64,000 nucleotides of DNA from Tricholoma matsutake (taxonomy: Eukaryota; Basidiomycota; Agaricomycetes; Agaricales; Tricholomataceae). Of this stretch, positions 33,272 to 43,648 are shown one piece after another (the stretch's first letter is position 1; each line of letters begins with the position of its first letter). The stretch covers positions 1,240,001-1,304,000 of the forward strand of contig AP026542.1 of assembly GCA_026075535.2 (NCBI GenBank). The letters run 5' to 3'. The position numbers and the translations under genes were made by a program. The notes beneath the pieces were generated by a model. That model saw only the letters and a list, made by a program, of their open reading frames with translations. It had not been told where the DNA came from and made no database searches.

Positions 33272-35030
33272 ATGAGTGAATGTGTCATGTCAATAGTCAA
33301 TGATGCCATCCCCTCCTTCGAAGAGCTGCAAGCCCATACACAAGAAGTATTTGGTGTCCAACCCTGCCTATGGCAACTGAAAGTTGTCCAAGCAATCCTA
33401 CAAGGGGACAAAGATATTGTGACAATAGCAGGGACAGGCATGGGCAAAACACTTACATTTTGGATGCCTCTGCTTTTTCGACCTCCGGGAAGTGTTCAGA
33501 TTGTGGTGACACCACTGAATCTCATAGGGAGGCAGAATGTGTTGTCATTGGAGTGCATGGGGATCTGTGCAATCTGCATCTTTGGGGATTCTGCTACAGC
33601 CAAAAATTTTCAGGTGTGCAGTCAAATTTCATATAAAAGCCTAAAATAACTCACATGTGTTGAAGGCTATTGAGACATTGCATTATCAGGTGGTTATCAC
33701 AAGCCCAGAGCAACTGATGAAGGTGGGGGGACCTTGGCAGAGGTTGCTGAGATCATCACACTTTAGTTCAATGATTATCAGTATCATATTTGACGAAGGC
33801 CGCTGCATAATCACCTGGGCAGACTTTTGTATCAATTATGGGCTTGTGGGATGCCTCCACATCTTGCTTCCACCAGGAACCCCAATTGTGATTGCAGATG
33901 CGACACTTCTGCCAACGATCTTCGAGGATGTGAAGGAGGTCCTTCACTTTCTGTGTTTCACAAATCATGCAACCGACCGGACATCAGCATTCTTGTTCAT
34001 CCAGTGCTGAGTACACTTGCTACTTTTAGAGATCTCGACTTTGTGCTCTGTGATTGGAAGGATGGGGATGTGCCTCCACCCAAGTTCTTGATTTTTTTTG
34101 ACAGTATCAATGAATCAGTGAAGGCAACAAAGCATTTAAAATCACTCTTACCAAAGCAGTACCAAGATAAAGTTAACTGGTACCATTCCGAGATGTCGCC
34201 CACTTATAAGATTGAAGAACATGAACGATATGTGAAGGGGGAGACATGGGGCCTTTGTGCGATGGATTCCTTTGGAATGGTTAGCACTACATTATTGAAT
34301 ACATGCAGGAGACTTACCAAAGACAGGGGATGGATGTCAAGGATATTCAGCTGGTCGTCCAGTGGAGATTGATGTGTGATCCCACAACACTGTGGCAACG
34401 GCTGGGTCAAGCAGGGCAAGATCATCGAACTGATGTGGAGATGACAGGTGTCTTTCTGGTAGAAAAGGAACACTTCGATGATGAGAAAGCAAAGAGGGCT
34501 GAACAAAAAGAGAAACGTAAGTGAAAGAATGCAAAGGGGTCGCTTACCTTACCTCCCAACAAATGATGGAAGACAGCTCACTCTACCGCCGATGATTCTA
34601 TTGCCCCTGCTGATCCAGGTTCATCAACGATAGACATAGATGCCTCCACTTCTGATCAAGACTCATCAGATGGTGATGAATTCAAGACCCTGCAAACAAA
34701 GTATTCAGAAACTTGAGACCAGGGAAAGAAAAAATGCAAAGCTGAAGTGCATCCCATCATGGAGGACCTTGTCAATGCTACTCACTGCTCCCTGACCTGC
34801 CAAAGAGCACCAATCAATGCATTCCTTGAGAACAATAAAGCAGGTGAGCAGTTTCCTTTCTTGGGTGATGTGAGACCAACGATTACATGCATAGAATCCA
34901 CTTACCGTGATTGTGATCCCTCTCAACTGCAGGGCTGCAACAGGTGCAGACCTTTGATTCCCCCTTGCTGCTGTGACATCCACAACCCCAACTCCTTCAA
35001 TGCATTCTTCGTCCCTGCAGTCCTTTGCTA
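33272..35030 (+). pseudogene. RecQ-like DNA helicase, truncated by gypsy-5
   Basis: The start MSECVMSIVNDA leads into FGVQPCLWQLKVVQAIL and a Walker A AGTGMGKT (about 33431). Intron 33614-33665 is phase 0. Then TSPEQLM, motif II as DEGRC (family: DEAHC), DFCINYG, motif III-like DATLLP, a one-base frameshift near 33970, KFLIFFDS, a GM|GMD motif V split by an intron (about 34282-34326), and motif VI QWRL...WQRLGQAGQD, where the family has arginines. After TGA stops, [15 protein letters not shown] is joined across intron 34844-34894 to [14 protein letters not shown] and CCCDIHN, the Cys-rich tail of mushroom RecQ-like proteins. Sequence switches to gypsy-5 at about 35019-35030. Such helicases unwind DNA 3' to 5'; this copy is not functional. 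Confidence 0.75.
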
Positions 35031-37578
35031 TAAAATCTGGTTTAAGTTCAATCACATGATCCCAGGGTCTTGATTCTGGGAATTGTTCCAATGCTTCCTT
35101 TTCGAATATCCGTCAGTACTCCTTGTACTGTTTGGGGAGTAGTTCATCTAGGGTCTTCTGTTTAAGGTCTCCCTCCTTCTTGTGTGTCAGATGCTGTGAG
35201 ACTGATGTTTTTGCCCTAATCCAGATATTTTGTCCATATGCATATCGTGGTGATCCTTTTGCCTTCATGATCCAAGAGATTGTCTTCATTGTCCAGGAAT
35301 ATGAGTCCTCTGGTTCATTGTACTCCTCTGTCAGTGGTGTTTTAGCCAGTTCAAATATTCCAATCACAGGTTTTCCTCAGATGTAGGTGATCAGTAGTTC
35401 ATCATCTGCAATTTCTTGTTTGGGTGTCCCTTCCATTTGTTCTGTTGCCTGTTTGTGGTTTGCCAGTGCTGGGTTTTCCTTCCCAGTGTCTTCTTTGTCT
35501 TGCAACCCAATGGGCTCTGCATCTTGAAGAGTCATGATTGCAATCTCTTTGTCATCAATTTCTTCGATTGTTGCTTTTCTTGTCTCAATGGGCATCTTGC
35601 TTCTTCTTGGTTCTTTGTGGAGGACTCCTCCCATCAGTTTTGCCTTGGTGACAACTCTTTGGCATTGCTCTCAGCATTGCTCTTTTGCCAGTTCTTCTTT
35701 CTTGCTTTTCAGGGCTGTCTTTTCCCTTGCTTTCGCGACTATTTGGGCTACTGCCAGTCATACTTCTTCTTTCCTGGCGGCCAGTCTCTCCAGCTCTCTT
35801 GTGGCCACCTTTTTCCATTGTGCCCATTCTTCCTCAGTGGTCTTCTTCTTGAGGGCAAGCTTCTCTTGGTCTCTAGCAATGATGCCTTGGCACCATGCCT
35901 GTCATTCTTCTTTTGTCATGTCTAGGGAGTTCTTCTTCTTTTCAGTTCCCCTCTGGCGCCATGACAAGTGTTTGTTGTCAGTTTTCTTGGTCTGTACCCT
36001 ACCAATAAGGGTTCTTCCTCTTCCATATGAGAATTCAGGATGGGTCTTGTCATTTGTCCTGAACTGGAAGGTTCCAGTTCTCCAGTCGATCACTGGATTG
36101 ATTCTTCTGAGCCATGGCAGGCCCACGATGACCAATTCCTTTCCCAATCCTGCAATGAGGAAGGTCATTGGGAAAGTTCTTCCATTGATCATCAAGGGTC
36201 CTCTGGCATAGTGGGAAATCTCCCCCTTCTTGTTTGGGGTTCCATCCATGTTCTTGACCTTGATCACCTTCTCCAGGGGGTGCAGCTCAAATCCGCCACT
36301 CTCTGCAAATTCATGACTCATGAATATCCCTCCCACTCCAGAGTCAAGTGGGGCTTCATTTTCAATGACTTTTCCTCTGCCTGTCCCTACCACTTTGACA
36401 TCTAAATACATAGATTGATTTTTCAATGTGGCCAGTAGTACAGAGCAGATGGAAAGTTTGGTGGTACCTGGCATTGAGGCAGGCCACCCCTTTAAAAACC
36501 CTCATCCCCAAATGGCAGTGACAGCTGTCGCCTTCTCTTCTCCATTGAGTTCATTCAAGATCACTCGGATCTTCGAGTAGGCCTCTCTGCCTTTGTTCTT
36601 TGGGAAAGGCCAGTCCTCAGTCCTCGTTTCCCCTTTCTTGTGTTTGGTTGCTCTGTGTCTGGGCTGGTGGCACACAAAGCACAACTCCTTCTTTATGTGT
36701 TCGATCCTCTCCTGGTAGGAGAGGCGGTTGATCTTGAGTGGGGTTTCCTTTGCCTTAGAGGCAGGGAGCTTCTTCATAAAAGTCTCTTGTAGCCTCCCTG
36801 CTATGGCCTTTGCCCTCCTCCACTGTCCGTTGTACTTGGAGGTGGTGTTGATCATTCCTTCCAAGGTCATAGGGATTGTTTCCATATTGAATACTCTTTC
36901 GAGGAGCTTGGGGCTCAACCCATCCATAAATTGTTCAATGAGGGTGGTGTCATCATTGATTCCTGCCTTCTCTCACAGGATTCGGAACTGTGCTATGTAG
37001 TCCTCTAGGTCCTGTCCCTGCTTCAATGTTTTCATCTCTGTCCTGGCTCTGCCAGCTTTGTCGATCAGTGTGAACATTGTCTTGAGCGCCGATTCAAAGG
37101 CTGACCACATTCCTAGGTCTTCCTTTTCTGCCCATGTCTGTGCCCAGGGCATGGCAGTTCCTCCATTCATGAATGACAATGCGAAGATGATCTTCTTCTC
37201 ATCTGTGTCATAGATTCCATGGTTCACTCTCAAATAGAGTTTCACTTCTTGTAAGAACTTTGCAGTTCTAGTTCGGTCCCCTGTGAAGTCAGAGGGGGTT
37301 TGTATCCTGATCTCCTTGGTCGATGCGGTGGGTTCGGTAGACATGTTGGCATTGTCGTTGGATAGGGAGAATGGATCTCATTCTGGGGTTTCTTCTTTAT
37401 TGAAAGATCTAAAATCTTCTTCATCAAGGTATTGGGGTTCTTCATCACTGGTTCTCTTTGAGAACCACTTCTGTGCTGGTTCCGAGTATCGTACTAGTCG
37501 ACCCTGGTACCTATACCATGGGGTTCTTCCTGATGATGCTCTGGTTGGAGGTCTGTCTGGGCTTTGTCTGAAAGACAT
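35031..37578 (-). pseudogene. gag-pol: gypsy-5 Gag-protease and start of RT, one frame
   Basis: A single frame from 37578 (MSFRQSPD) to 35031 with no frameshift, broken by about eight stops that are all TGA (near 37377, 36970, 36499, 35899, 35756, 35683, 35374, 35110). Capsid: FLQEVKLYLRVN, ALSFMNGGTAMPWAQ. Zinc knuckle: C-x2-C-x4-H form CFVCHQPRHRATKH, last position His in place of Cys. Protease: PLDSGVGGIF. A Lys/Glu/Ala-rich helical spacer follows (TKEE...KEEV), then GKPVIGIF and [12 protein letters not shown], where RT should begin. With all TGA read as CGA or TGG the polyprotein would be one continuous ORF, so this clade probably makes Gag and Pol without a frameshift. Confidence 0.85.
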
Positions 37579-37625
37579 TGGGTCTGCACCTAGGTAGGTG
37601 GACTTTGTAGATCAGCTTGACCTTT

Positions 37626-38315
37626 TGTTAAGACTATAGGTCTCGACTCAGTCTTTGGGTCATGTATCGCAGTTGGAGGCTTTCCAACTGTATTGGTATC
37701 ACACTAGGAGACTTTCCTAGTGTATCAGGCTTTCTGCCTTCACTTGGGGACTTCCTCAAGTAGTCATGGCTATCCATACTCAGAGGCTTTCTGAGTAGAC
37801 CGTTTGTTTGTGTATCACAGTTGGAGGCTTTCCAGCTGTCGAGTTTGAGTTTATCACAGCTAGGGACTTCCTAGGCTGTCGAGTGTTTGGATTGAGTCTA
37901 AGACCATTGTTTGAATTAGGTCAAGCTAAGGAATACAGGCAGTATTACTGTAGCTTATATACAGTTTCAGAGATGTCTATCATCCAATCAGAATATGAGA
38001 TCCTTGTCAAGTAATAATAGAAAAAACAATAGAACAATAATCCTCATGCCTAGCATGAGGCATCCAATGTCACAGAGTGCTGTGGTGCAGATGTCAAAGA
38101 ACAATAGCAGATAAGCCTCATGCCGAGCATGAGGTATCCAATGTCAAGGGTCCAATGTCAAGGGATGCTGCAGCGCAGCATGTCAAATGGCGGGAGTCAG
38201 GCATCAAAGTGTCTCCTGTCAGAATGAGTCAGGTCAAATGCGAAGGAAAAATAAAGTACCTGGCCTTGCCAGTGTACATCTGGTCATCCTGGGTTATGAT
38301 AACAAAATCGTAACA
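37626..38315 (-). repeat. gypsy-5 5' LTR with hairpin array
   Basis: 690 bp, TGTTA...TTAACA in minus sense, about matching the gypsy-6 LTR 43649-44400. It has CCTCATGC...GCATGAGG hairpins in the middle. Near the gag-proximal end (about 37665-37880) it has six small hairpins sharing an AAGCC-type loop (minus sense). Confidence 0.9.
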
Positions 38316-39511
38316 CAAAGCAAACAAAAAAAAGTCCCAAGACATGTCAAACGATGTGTCTTGGGCTGTTGGTAAGTTTTTTTTCTTCTTCTCATTTCCT
38401 TCGTTTGTTACTAACAAACTTTTTTAAGTAATAACTAGTGCTGCTGACAATGATGAGCACCCAGAACTGCCACCACGAGCAGCTGCTCATGGGGTGGGAA
38501 TGGGTGCAACTTCGAAATGACAAGAACCCCAATGCCCCCACCGACGAAATGGAACCCCAATGGAATGATGAGACCACTGAACACAAAAAGGGCCCAAGAG
38601 ACATGATGACATCTCTTGGGCCACTGGTAAGTTTTTTCTCTTCTTTTCACATGTTATTCTTTTTTTACTAACCAAGTTTTTAAAGTACTAATCAAACTAT
38701 TCAAACCAATGACAACGTGATGGCACAACCAAACCATGGGGATGACAGAAGGGGCAAGGGAGCGGGGGTACAAGGGAAATGAAACAAGGGAGGGAAACAG
38801 CAGGGGGAGGAAACGAAATGGCAGGGAGAAGGGAGACAAAACACTGGGGGGGGAATGCAGGCCAGTGATGGCAGGGCAGGATGACAGTGAGAACGAGGGG
38901 ACAAAGGCCAAGATGGCACCCACCCCAGCCCTATGAGCCACTGCTTGTAGGGTGGATTGCTGGTGGGACAATGACAATGCAGCTTGGCCCTCAATCACTG
39001 CGAGCAACTGCTTGTGGGGTCGATGGGGGTGCAAGAGTGTGGGGTCAACTGATTGGGATGATGGGGACAACAAAAAAAAGCCCAAGAGACATCCTACGTA
39101 AGTTTTTCTTTTCTTCTCTATTTCATTTTTTTGTTACTAACAAAACTTTTTAGGTATATACTACTACTTACAATGACAACGCAGGGGCACCACCACCACC
39201 ACCACTGTGAGCCCCTGCTCGCAGGGTGGATGGGTGAGGGTGAGGATGACAATGCAGGGAAGGGGACCAACAACAACACAACAATGAAACAATGCAGCAC
39301 CACCCACCCCAGCCTCACAAGCAACTGCTCTTGGGGTGGCGATTGGATGACAGCAGGCACATGGGTACAGTGTTATACTATGGTGCCATGAAATCACTGC
39401 AGTGTTGTTACCGCAAGTGATTTACTGCAGTTTTCCTCCCCTTATGCTTCCCCTGCAGCCAAGTCTGTGAGCAATGGCTCACAGCTGTGCCAGCAGGGGG
39501 TATGCAGGGTC
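38316..39511 (+). repeat. Intron-bearing cassette array, modules 3-5
   Basis: Three modules in tandem. Each has a segment with the ATGAGCAGTTGCTCAT-type palindrome, then AAAAAAG-CCCAAGAGACAT...CTCTTGGGC palindrome, then GTAAGT, a pyrimidine tract, a perfect TACTAAC and an AG. Intron-like parts: 38372-38428, 38627-38685 and 39098-39153. The 198-nt piece between the first two is open except for its first codon and encodes HEQLLMGW and KKGPRDMMTSLGPL. Similar peptides (YEPLLVGW, KKSPRDIL) are found in the next piece, which is broken. Function unknown. Confidence 0.6.
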
Positions 39512-39514
39512 AGA

Positions 39515-42500
39515 GGGTTGTCATGGCGCCGAAGGGGAACTGAAAATAAGAAGAACCCCCTTGACATGACAAAAGAAGAACAACAGGCATGGTGCCGAGG
39601 CATCATCACTAGAGATCAAGGAAAGCTTGCCCTCAAGAAGAAGACTGCTGAGGAAGAATGAGCACAATGGAAAAAGGTAGCCACCAGAGAGCTAGAGAAA
39701 CTGGCCACCAAGAAAGAAGAAGGACGACTGGCAGTAGCCCGAATAGTCGTGAAAGAAAGGGAAAAGATAGCCCTGAAAGACAAGAAAGCAGAGCTGGCAA
39801 AAGAAGAATGCCAAGAGCTATGCCAAAGAGTTGTCGCCAAGGCGAAACTGATGGGAGGAGTCCCCCACGAAGAATGAAAGAAAAGCAAGATGCCCGTCGA
39901 GACAAGAAAAGTGATGATCGAAGAAATCAACGATGAAGATATCGCAATCACGACTCTTCAAGATGTGGAGCCCATTGGGCCACAAGACGAAGAAGACACT
40001 GGGAAGGAAAACCCAGCACAGGCAAACCACGAACAGGCAATGGAACAGGCAACCGAACAACTGAAAGAGACACCCAAACTGAGGATTGAGGACAACGAGC
40101 TACTGGTCGCCTACATCCGAGGAGAACCCGTCATTGGAATATTCGAACCAGCTAAGACACCGCTGACGGAGGAATATGACGAACCAAGATACAGATATTC
40201 TCAGATGACTAAGACAATCTCTTGGATCATAAAGGCAAAAGGATCACTGTGATATGCTTACGGACAAAATATCTGGATCAGGGCAAAGACATCGGTCTCA
40301 CAACACCTAACACACAAGAAGGAAGGAGAACCCGAACAAAGGACCCTGGATGAACTACTCCCCGAACAGTACAGGGAGTACTGGCGGATATTCGAAAAAG
40401 AAGCATCGGAGAGATTCCCAGAATCAAGACCCTGGGATCACACAATTAAACTGAAAATGGACTTTATGGCAAAAGATTGCAGGGTTTACCTGTTGTCACC
40501 GGCAGAACAAAAGAAACTTGATGAGTTTCTCGACAAGAGCCTGAAGAAAGGATACATTCGACCATCGAAATCACCCATGGTGTTGCCATTCTTCTTTGTT
40601 GCAAAGAAGGATTCAGATGCGCTATGGCCCTGTCAAGATTACAGGTACTTGAATAATGGAATGATCAAGAACACCTACCCGCTGCCGCTAGTAGGAGACC
40701 TGTTGGACAAACTAAGAGGGGCGAGGTGGCTTACAAAACTGGACATCCGGTGGGGATATCACAACGTCAGAATCAAGGATGGAGACCAATGGAAGGCAGC
40801 CTTCAAGACAAATCGAGGGCTGTTTGAACCAACGGTGATGTTCTTTGGATTATGCAACTCACCGGCGACCTTCCAGGTGGTGATGAACGAGTTATTCTGT
40901 GATATGATCGGAGAAGGATGGCTTGTGATTTACATGGACAACATCCTGATATTCTCCAAGGATCAGAATGAACACCAGGAAAGGACAAAGAGGGTACTGC
41001 AAAGACTGGCAGAGAACGACCTATACCTGAAACCAGAGAAATGCAAGTTCAACATCCACAAAGTGGAATTCTTGGGTCTAATCATCCGACCCAATGAAAT
41101 TGCCATGGACAACACAAAACTGGCAGGTATACAAGATTGGCCAACCCCAACAAACGTAAAAGCAGTCAGATCTTTCCTGGGATTCGGGAATTTCTACAGG
41201 AAATTCATTGGACATTTTGCGGAGACAAGCAGACCGCTCAATGAACTGACGAAGAAGAACAAAGTGTTTGACTGGACAAAGGAATGCGAACAGGCCTTTC
41301 AAACACTGAAAAGGAAATTTGCAGAAGCACTGGTACTGCTAATGCCAGACCTGACAAAACCATTCACAATCGAATCAGACACCTCAAAACATGCGACAGG
41401 AGGAGTGCTGAGACAGAGGGATACGAATGGGGACTGGCACCCATGCGGATATATATTGCATGGGCTAACACCAATGAAACAGAACTATGAGATCTACGAC
41501 AGGGAGTTACTAGCAATAATACAATCACTAGAGACCTGGAGACATTACCTAATGGGTTCAGAACACCCAGTGGTAATCCTGTCGGACCACAAGAACTTGA
41601 CGTACTTCTGAACAGCACAGAAACTGAACAGACAACAGGCAAGATGGAGCCTATTCCTATTGGAATTCGACTTGCAAATCATCCATGTGCCCGGATCACA
41701 GATGGTACAGAGCGACGCGTTATCACGGAGAGCGGATCACGTACCGGAAGAAGACAACAATAATGAAGACATCACGATGCTGCCAGAAACAGTATTTGTG
41801 AAATTCATTGATACCAAAATGCATGATTTACTCACAGGGAGTATCATGAAAGACAACCTGGTGAAGAGCGCAATTGAGGCGCTAAAGACCAAGGGAATGC
41901 CACCGATAAAGTCGGCACTGGAAGATTGGAAAATAGAGGATGGCCTTCTATTTTTCCGAGACAGATGCTACGTCCCGGACAACAGAGATCTATGGAAGAA
42001 GCTGGTGCAAAAGTACCATGAAGGAGTAACCAGTGGACACCTGGGACAATGGCAGACAACCAAAATGATCAGGAGGGACTACTGGTGGCCAGGAATGATG
42101 ACATACATCAAGAACTATGTCGCTGGATGTGCCACATGCCAGCAAATGAAGGTCAATACCCACCCAATGACACCCCCACTGCAACCGATCAAATCCGAAG
42201 CAACGAGACCATTTGCGATGGTGACGACAGATTTTATGACCGACTTGCCAGAGTCCAATGGTTATGATGCACTCATGGTCATGGTAGACCATGGGCTTAC
42301 GAAGGGGGTAATTTTTATCCCTTGCAGGAAAACGATAGATGCATTGGGAGCAGCCACCCTCTACCTAGACAATGTCTACAAACGATTCGGCCTCCCAGAC
42401 AAGATCATCTCCGACAGAGATCCCAGATTTGCCTCGCAGCTGTTCCAGGAGCTAGGAAGACTGCTTGGAATCAAGCTGGCAATGAGCACAGCGTACCACC

Positions 42501-43243
42501 CCCAGACCGATGGGGAGACAGAACAGGTGAACCAGGAAGTGGAAATATACTTATGGATCTTCTGCTCGAACAACCAGGAGAACTGGAAGCACCTCCTCCC
42601 GACCGCGGAGTTCACACACAACCAGAGGATGCACTCCGTACAGAAGAACTCCCCGTTCTACCTCATGATGGGCTATGAGCCCAAGGCGATCCCACTCCCC
42701 TACCTGAAGACAAACATACCGGCCATAGAAAAACGAATAGTTGCACTGCAATGGGCCCAAGATGAAGCGAAGGCGACTCACGAGTTGGCCAGACAAATGA
42801 TGGCAGAAAGAACAACAAGGCACTTCACCCCATTCAAAGAAGGAGACAGAGTGTGGCTAGAGGTGAAGAACCTCAGAACGATGCACCAAACAAAGAAGCT
42901 CGCACCGAAAAGAGAAGGACCATTCTCTATCGAGAAGGTCCTGGGCCCACTCTCCTATCAACTGAAGTTACCAGAACAGTGGAAAATACACCCAGTATTC
43001 CACGCAGCACTTCTTTCCCCATACAAAGAAACCAAGACACATGGACCGAACTTCCCAGAACCACTGCCCAACCTGATAGAAGGCAAATCGGAGTATGAAG
43101 TGGAAGCGATCATCGGACATAAGAAGAAAGGAAGGACCATGCACTTCTTAGTGAAGTGGGTCGGATACCCGACCTCGGAGAACTCATGGGAGCCCGAGGG
43201 AAACCTGAAACATGCCAAAAGAATTCTAGGAGCATATAAATGA
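39515..43243 (+). pseudogene. pol: gypsy-6 Pol: RT, RNase H, integrase, chromodomain
   Basis: One uninterrupted frame of about 1240 codons with only four stops, all TGA (39659, 39875, 40249, 41609). [33 protein letters not shown]; the catalytic box reads Y-M-D-N (Asn codon 40940-40942), so RT is dead. RNase [15 protein letters not shown] and DALSRRAD. Integrase: H and H in YHEGVTSGH, C-x2-C in CATCQQM, catalytic D (TTDFM), D (SDRDPRF), E (GETEQVN). GPY/F-like HPVFHAALLSPY, then chromodomain EYEVEAIIGHKK, FLVKWVGYPTSENSWEPE. The element may integrate where H3K9-methylated chromatin lies (family knowledge). It is the best preserved pol in the window. Confidence 0.9.
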
Positions 43244-43268
43244 CAGCGATGGCTGTAGAGGTGGAACC

Positions 43269-43499
43269 ATGCCCACAGGGATTGAGATCCTCGCCATCGT
43301 TGTTGGCACGATCCTGGCTGTGGCTGCAGCCCTGACCTTTGTATTCTCCCTCTATGCCATCTTTCGACCAAGACCCGAACCCCTGATTACAGACATCGAA
43401 TTCTCCATTCTACAGAACCCTATAGAGAACCCATCTCTCTACGAGATCACCACCCTGCTGACACCACTGCCTGAGGCAGCACAAACCAGAAGAACCTGA
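43269..43499 (+). CDS. Small membrane-protein-like ORF after gypsy-6 pol
   Basis: A 76-codon ORF starting 26 bases after the pol stop, with ACCATGC at the start. Residues 5-30 are strongly hydrophobic (ILAIVVGTILAVAAALTFVF), followed by a short basic RPRPE and an acidic/hydrophobic tail ending QTRRT. This predicts a single-pass membrane protein. Its place between integrase and 3' LTR is that of an env-like or accessory gene, but it is far shorter than an envelope protein and has no known homologue that I recognise. The related gypsy-7 keeps the tail (LTPLPRAAQTRRT, minus strand near 48990), which supports a coding role. Confidence 0.5.
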   Translation: MPTGIEILAIVVGTILAVAAALTFVFSLYAIFRPRPEPLITDIEFSILQNPIENPSLYEITTLLTPLPEAAQTRRT

Positions 43500-43648
43500 T
43501 CGTGGTCTGAGTTCAGACACGAGTTATTCCTCCATCGCACCCCTCGACCCCAACCCATTCATCTATCCAGACCACATCCGACCAGACCCTGGAGAAGGAA
43601 CAAAGAAATTATTCAAAGTCAGTGACTTCGAAGATAGAGAGAGGGTGA

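Larger units (their letters stand above)
35031..38315 (-). mobile_element. Ty3/gypsy-5, 5' half only
   Basis: A complete 5' LTR (37626-38315), gag, protease and spacer region, then an abrupt end inside the start of RT at about 35031, next to the RecQ-like gene. Closely related to gypsy-6. The missing 3' half means no target-site duplication can be shown. Confidence 0.85.

Noticed and set aside
38736..38936. Gly/Arg/Glu-rich ORF in cassette DNA
   Set aside because: Purine-rich low-complexity sequence without a conserved domain.
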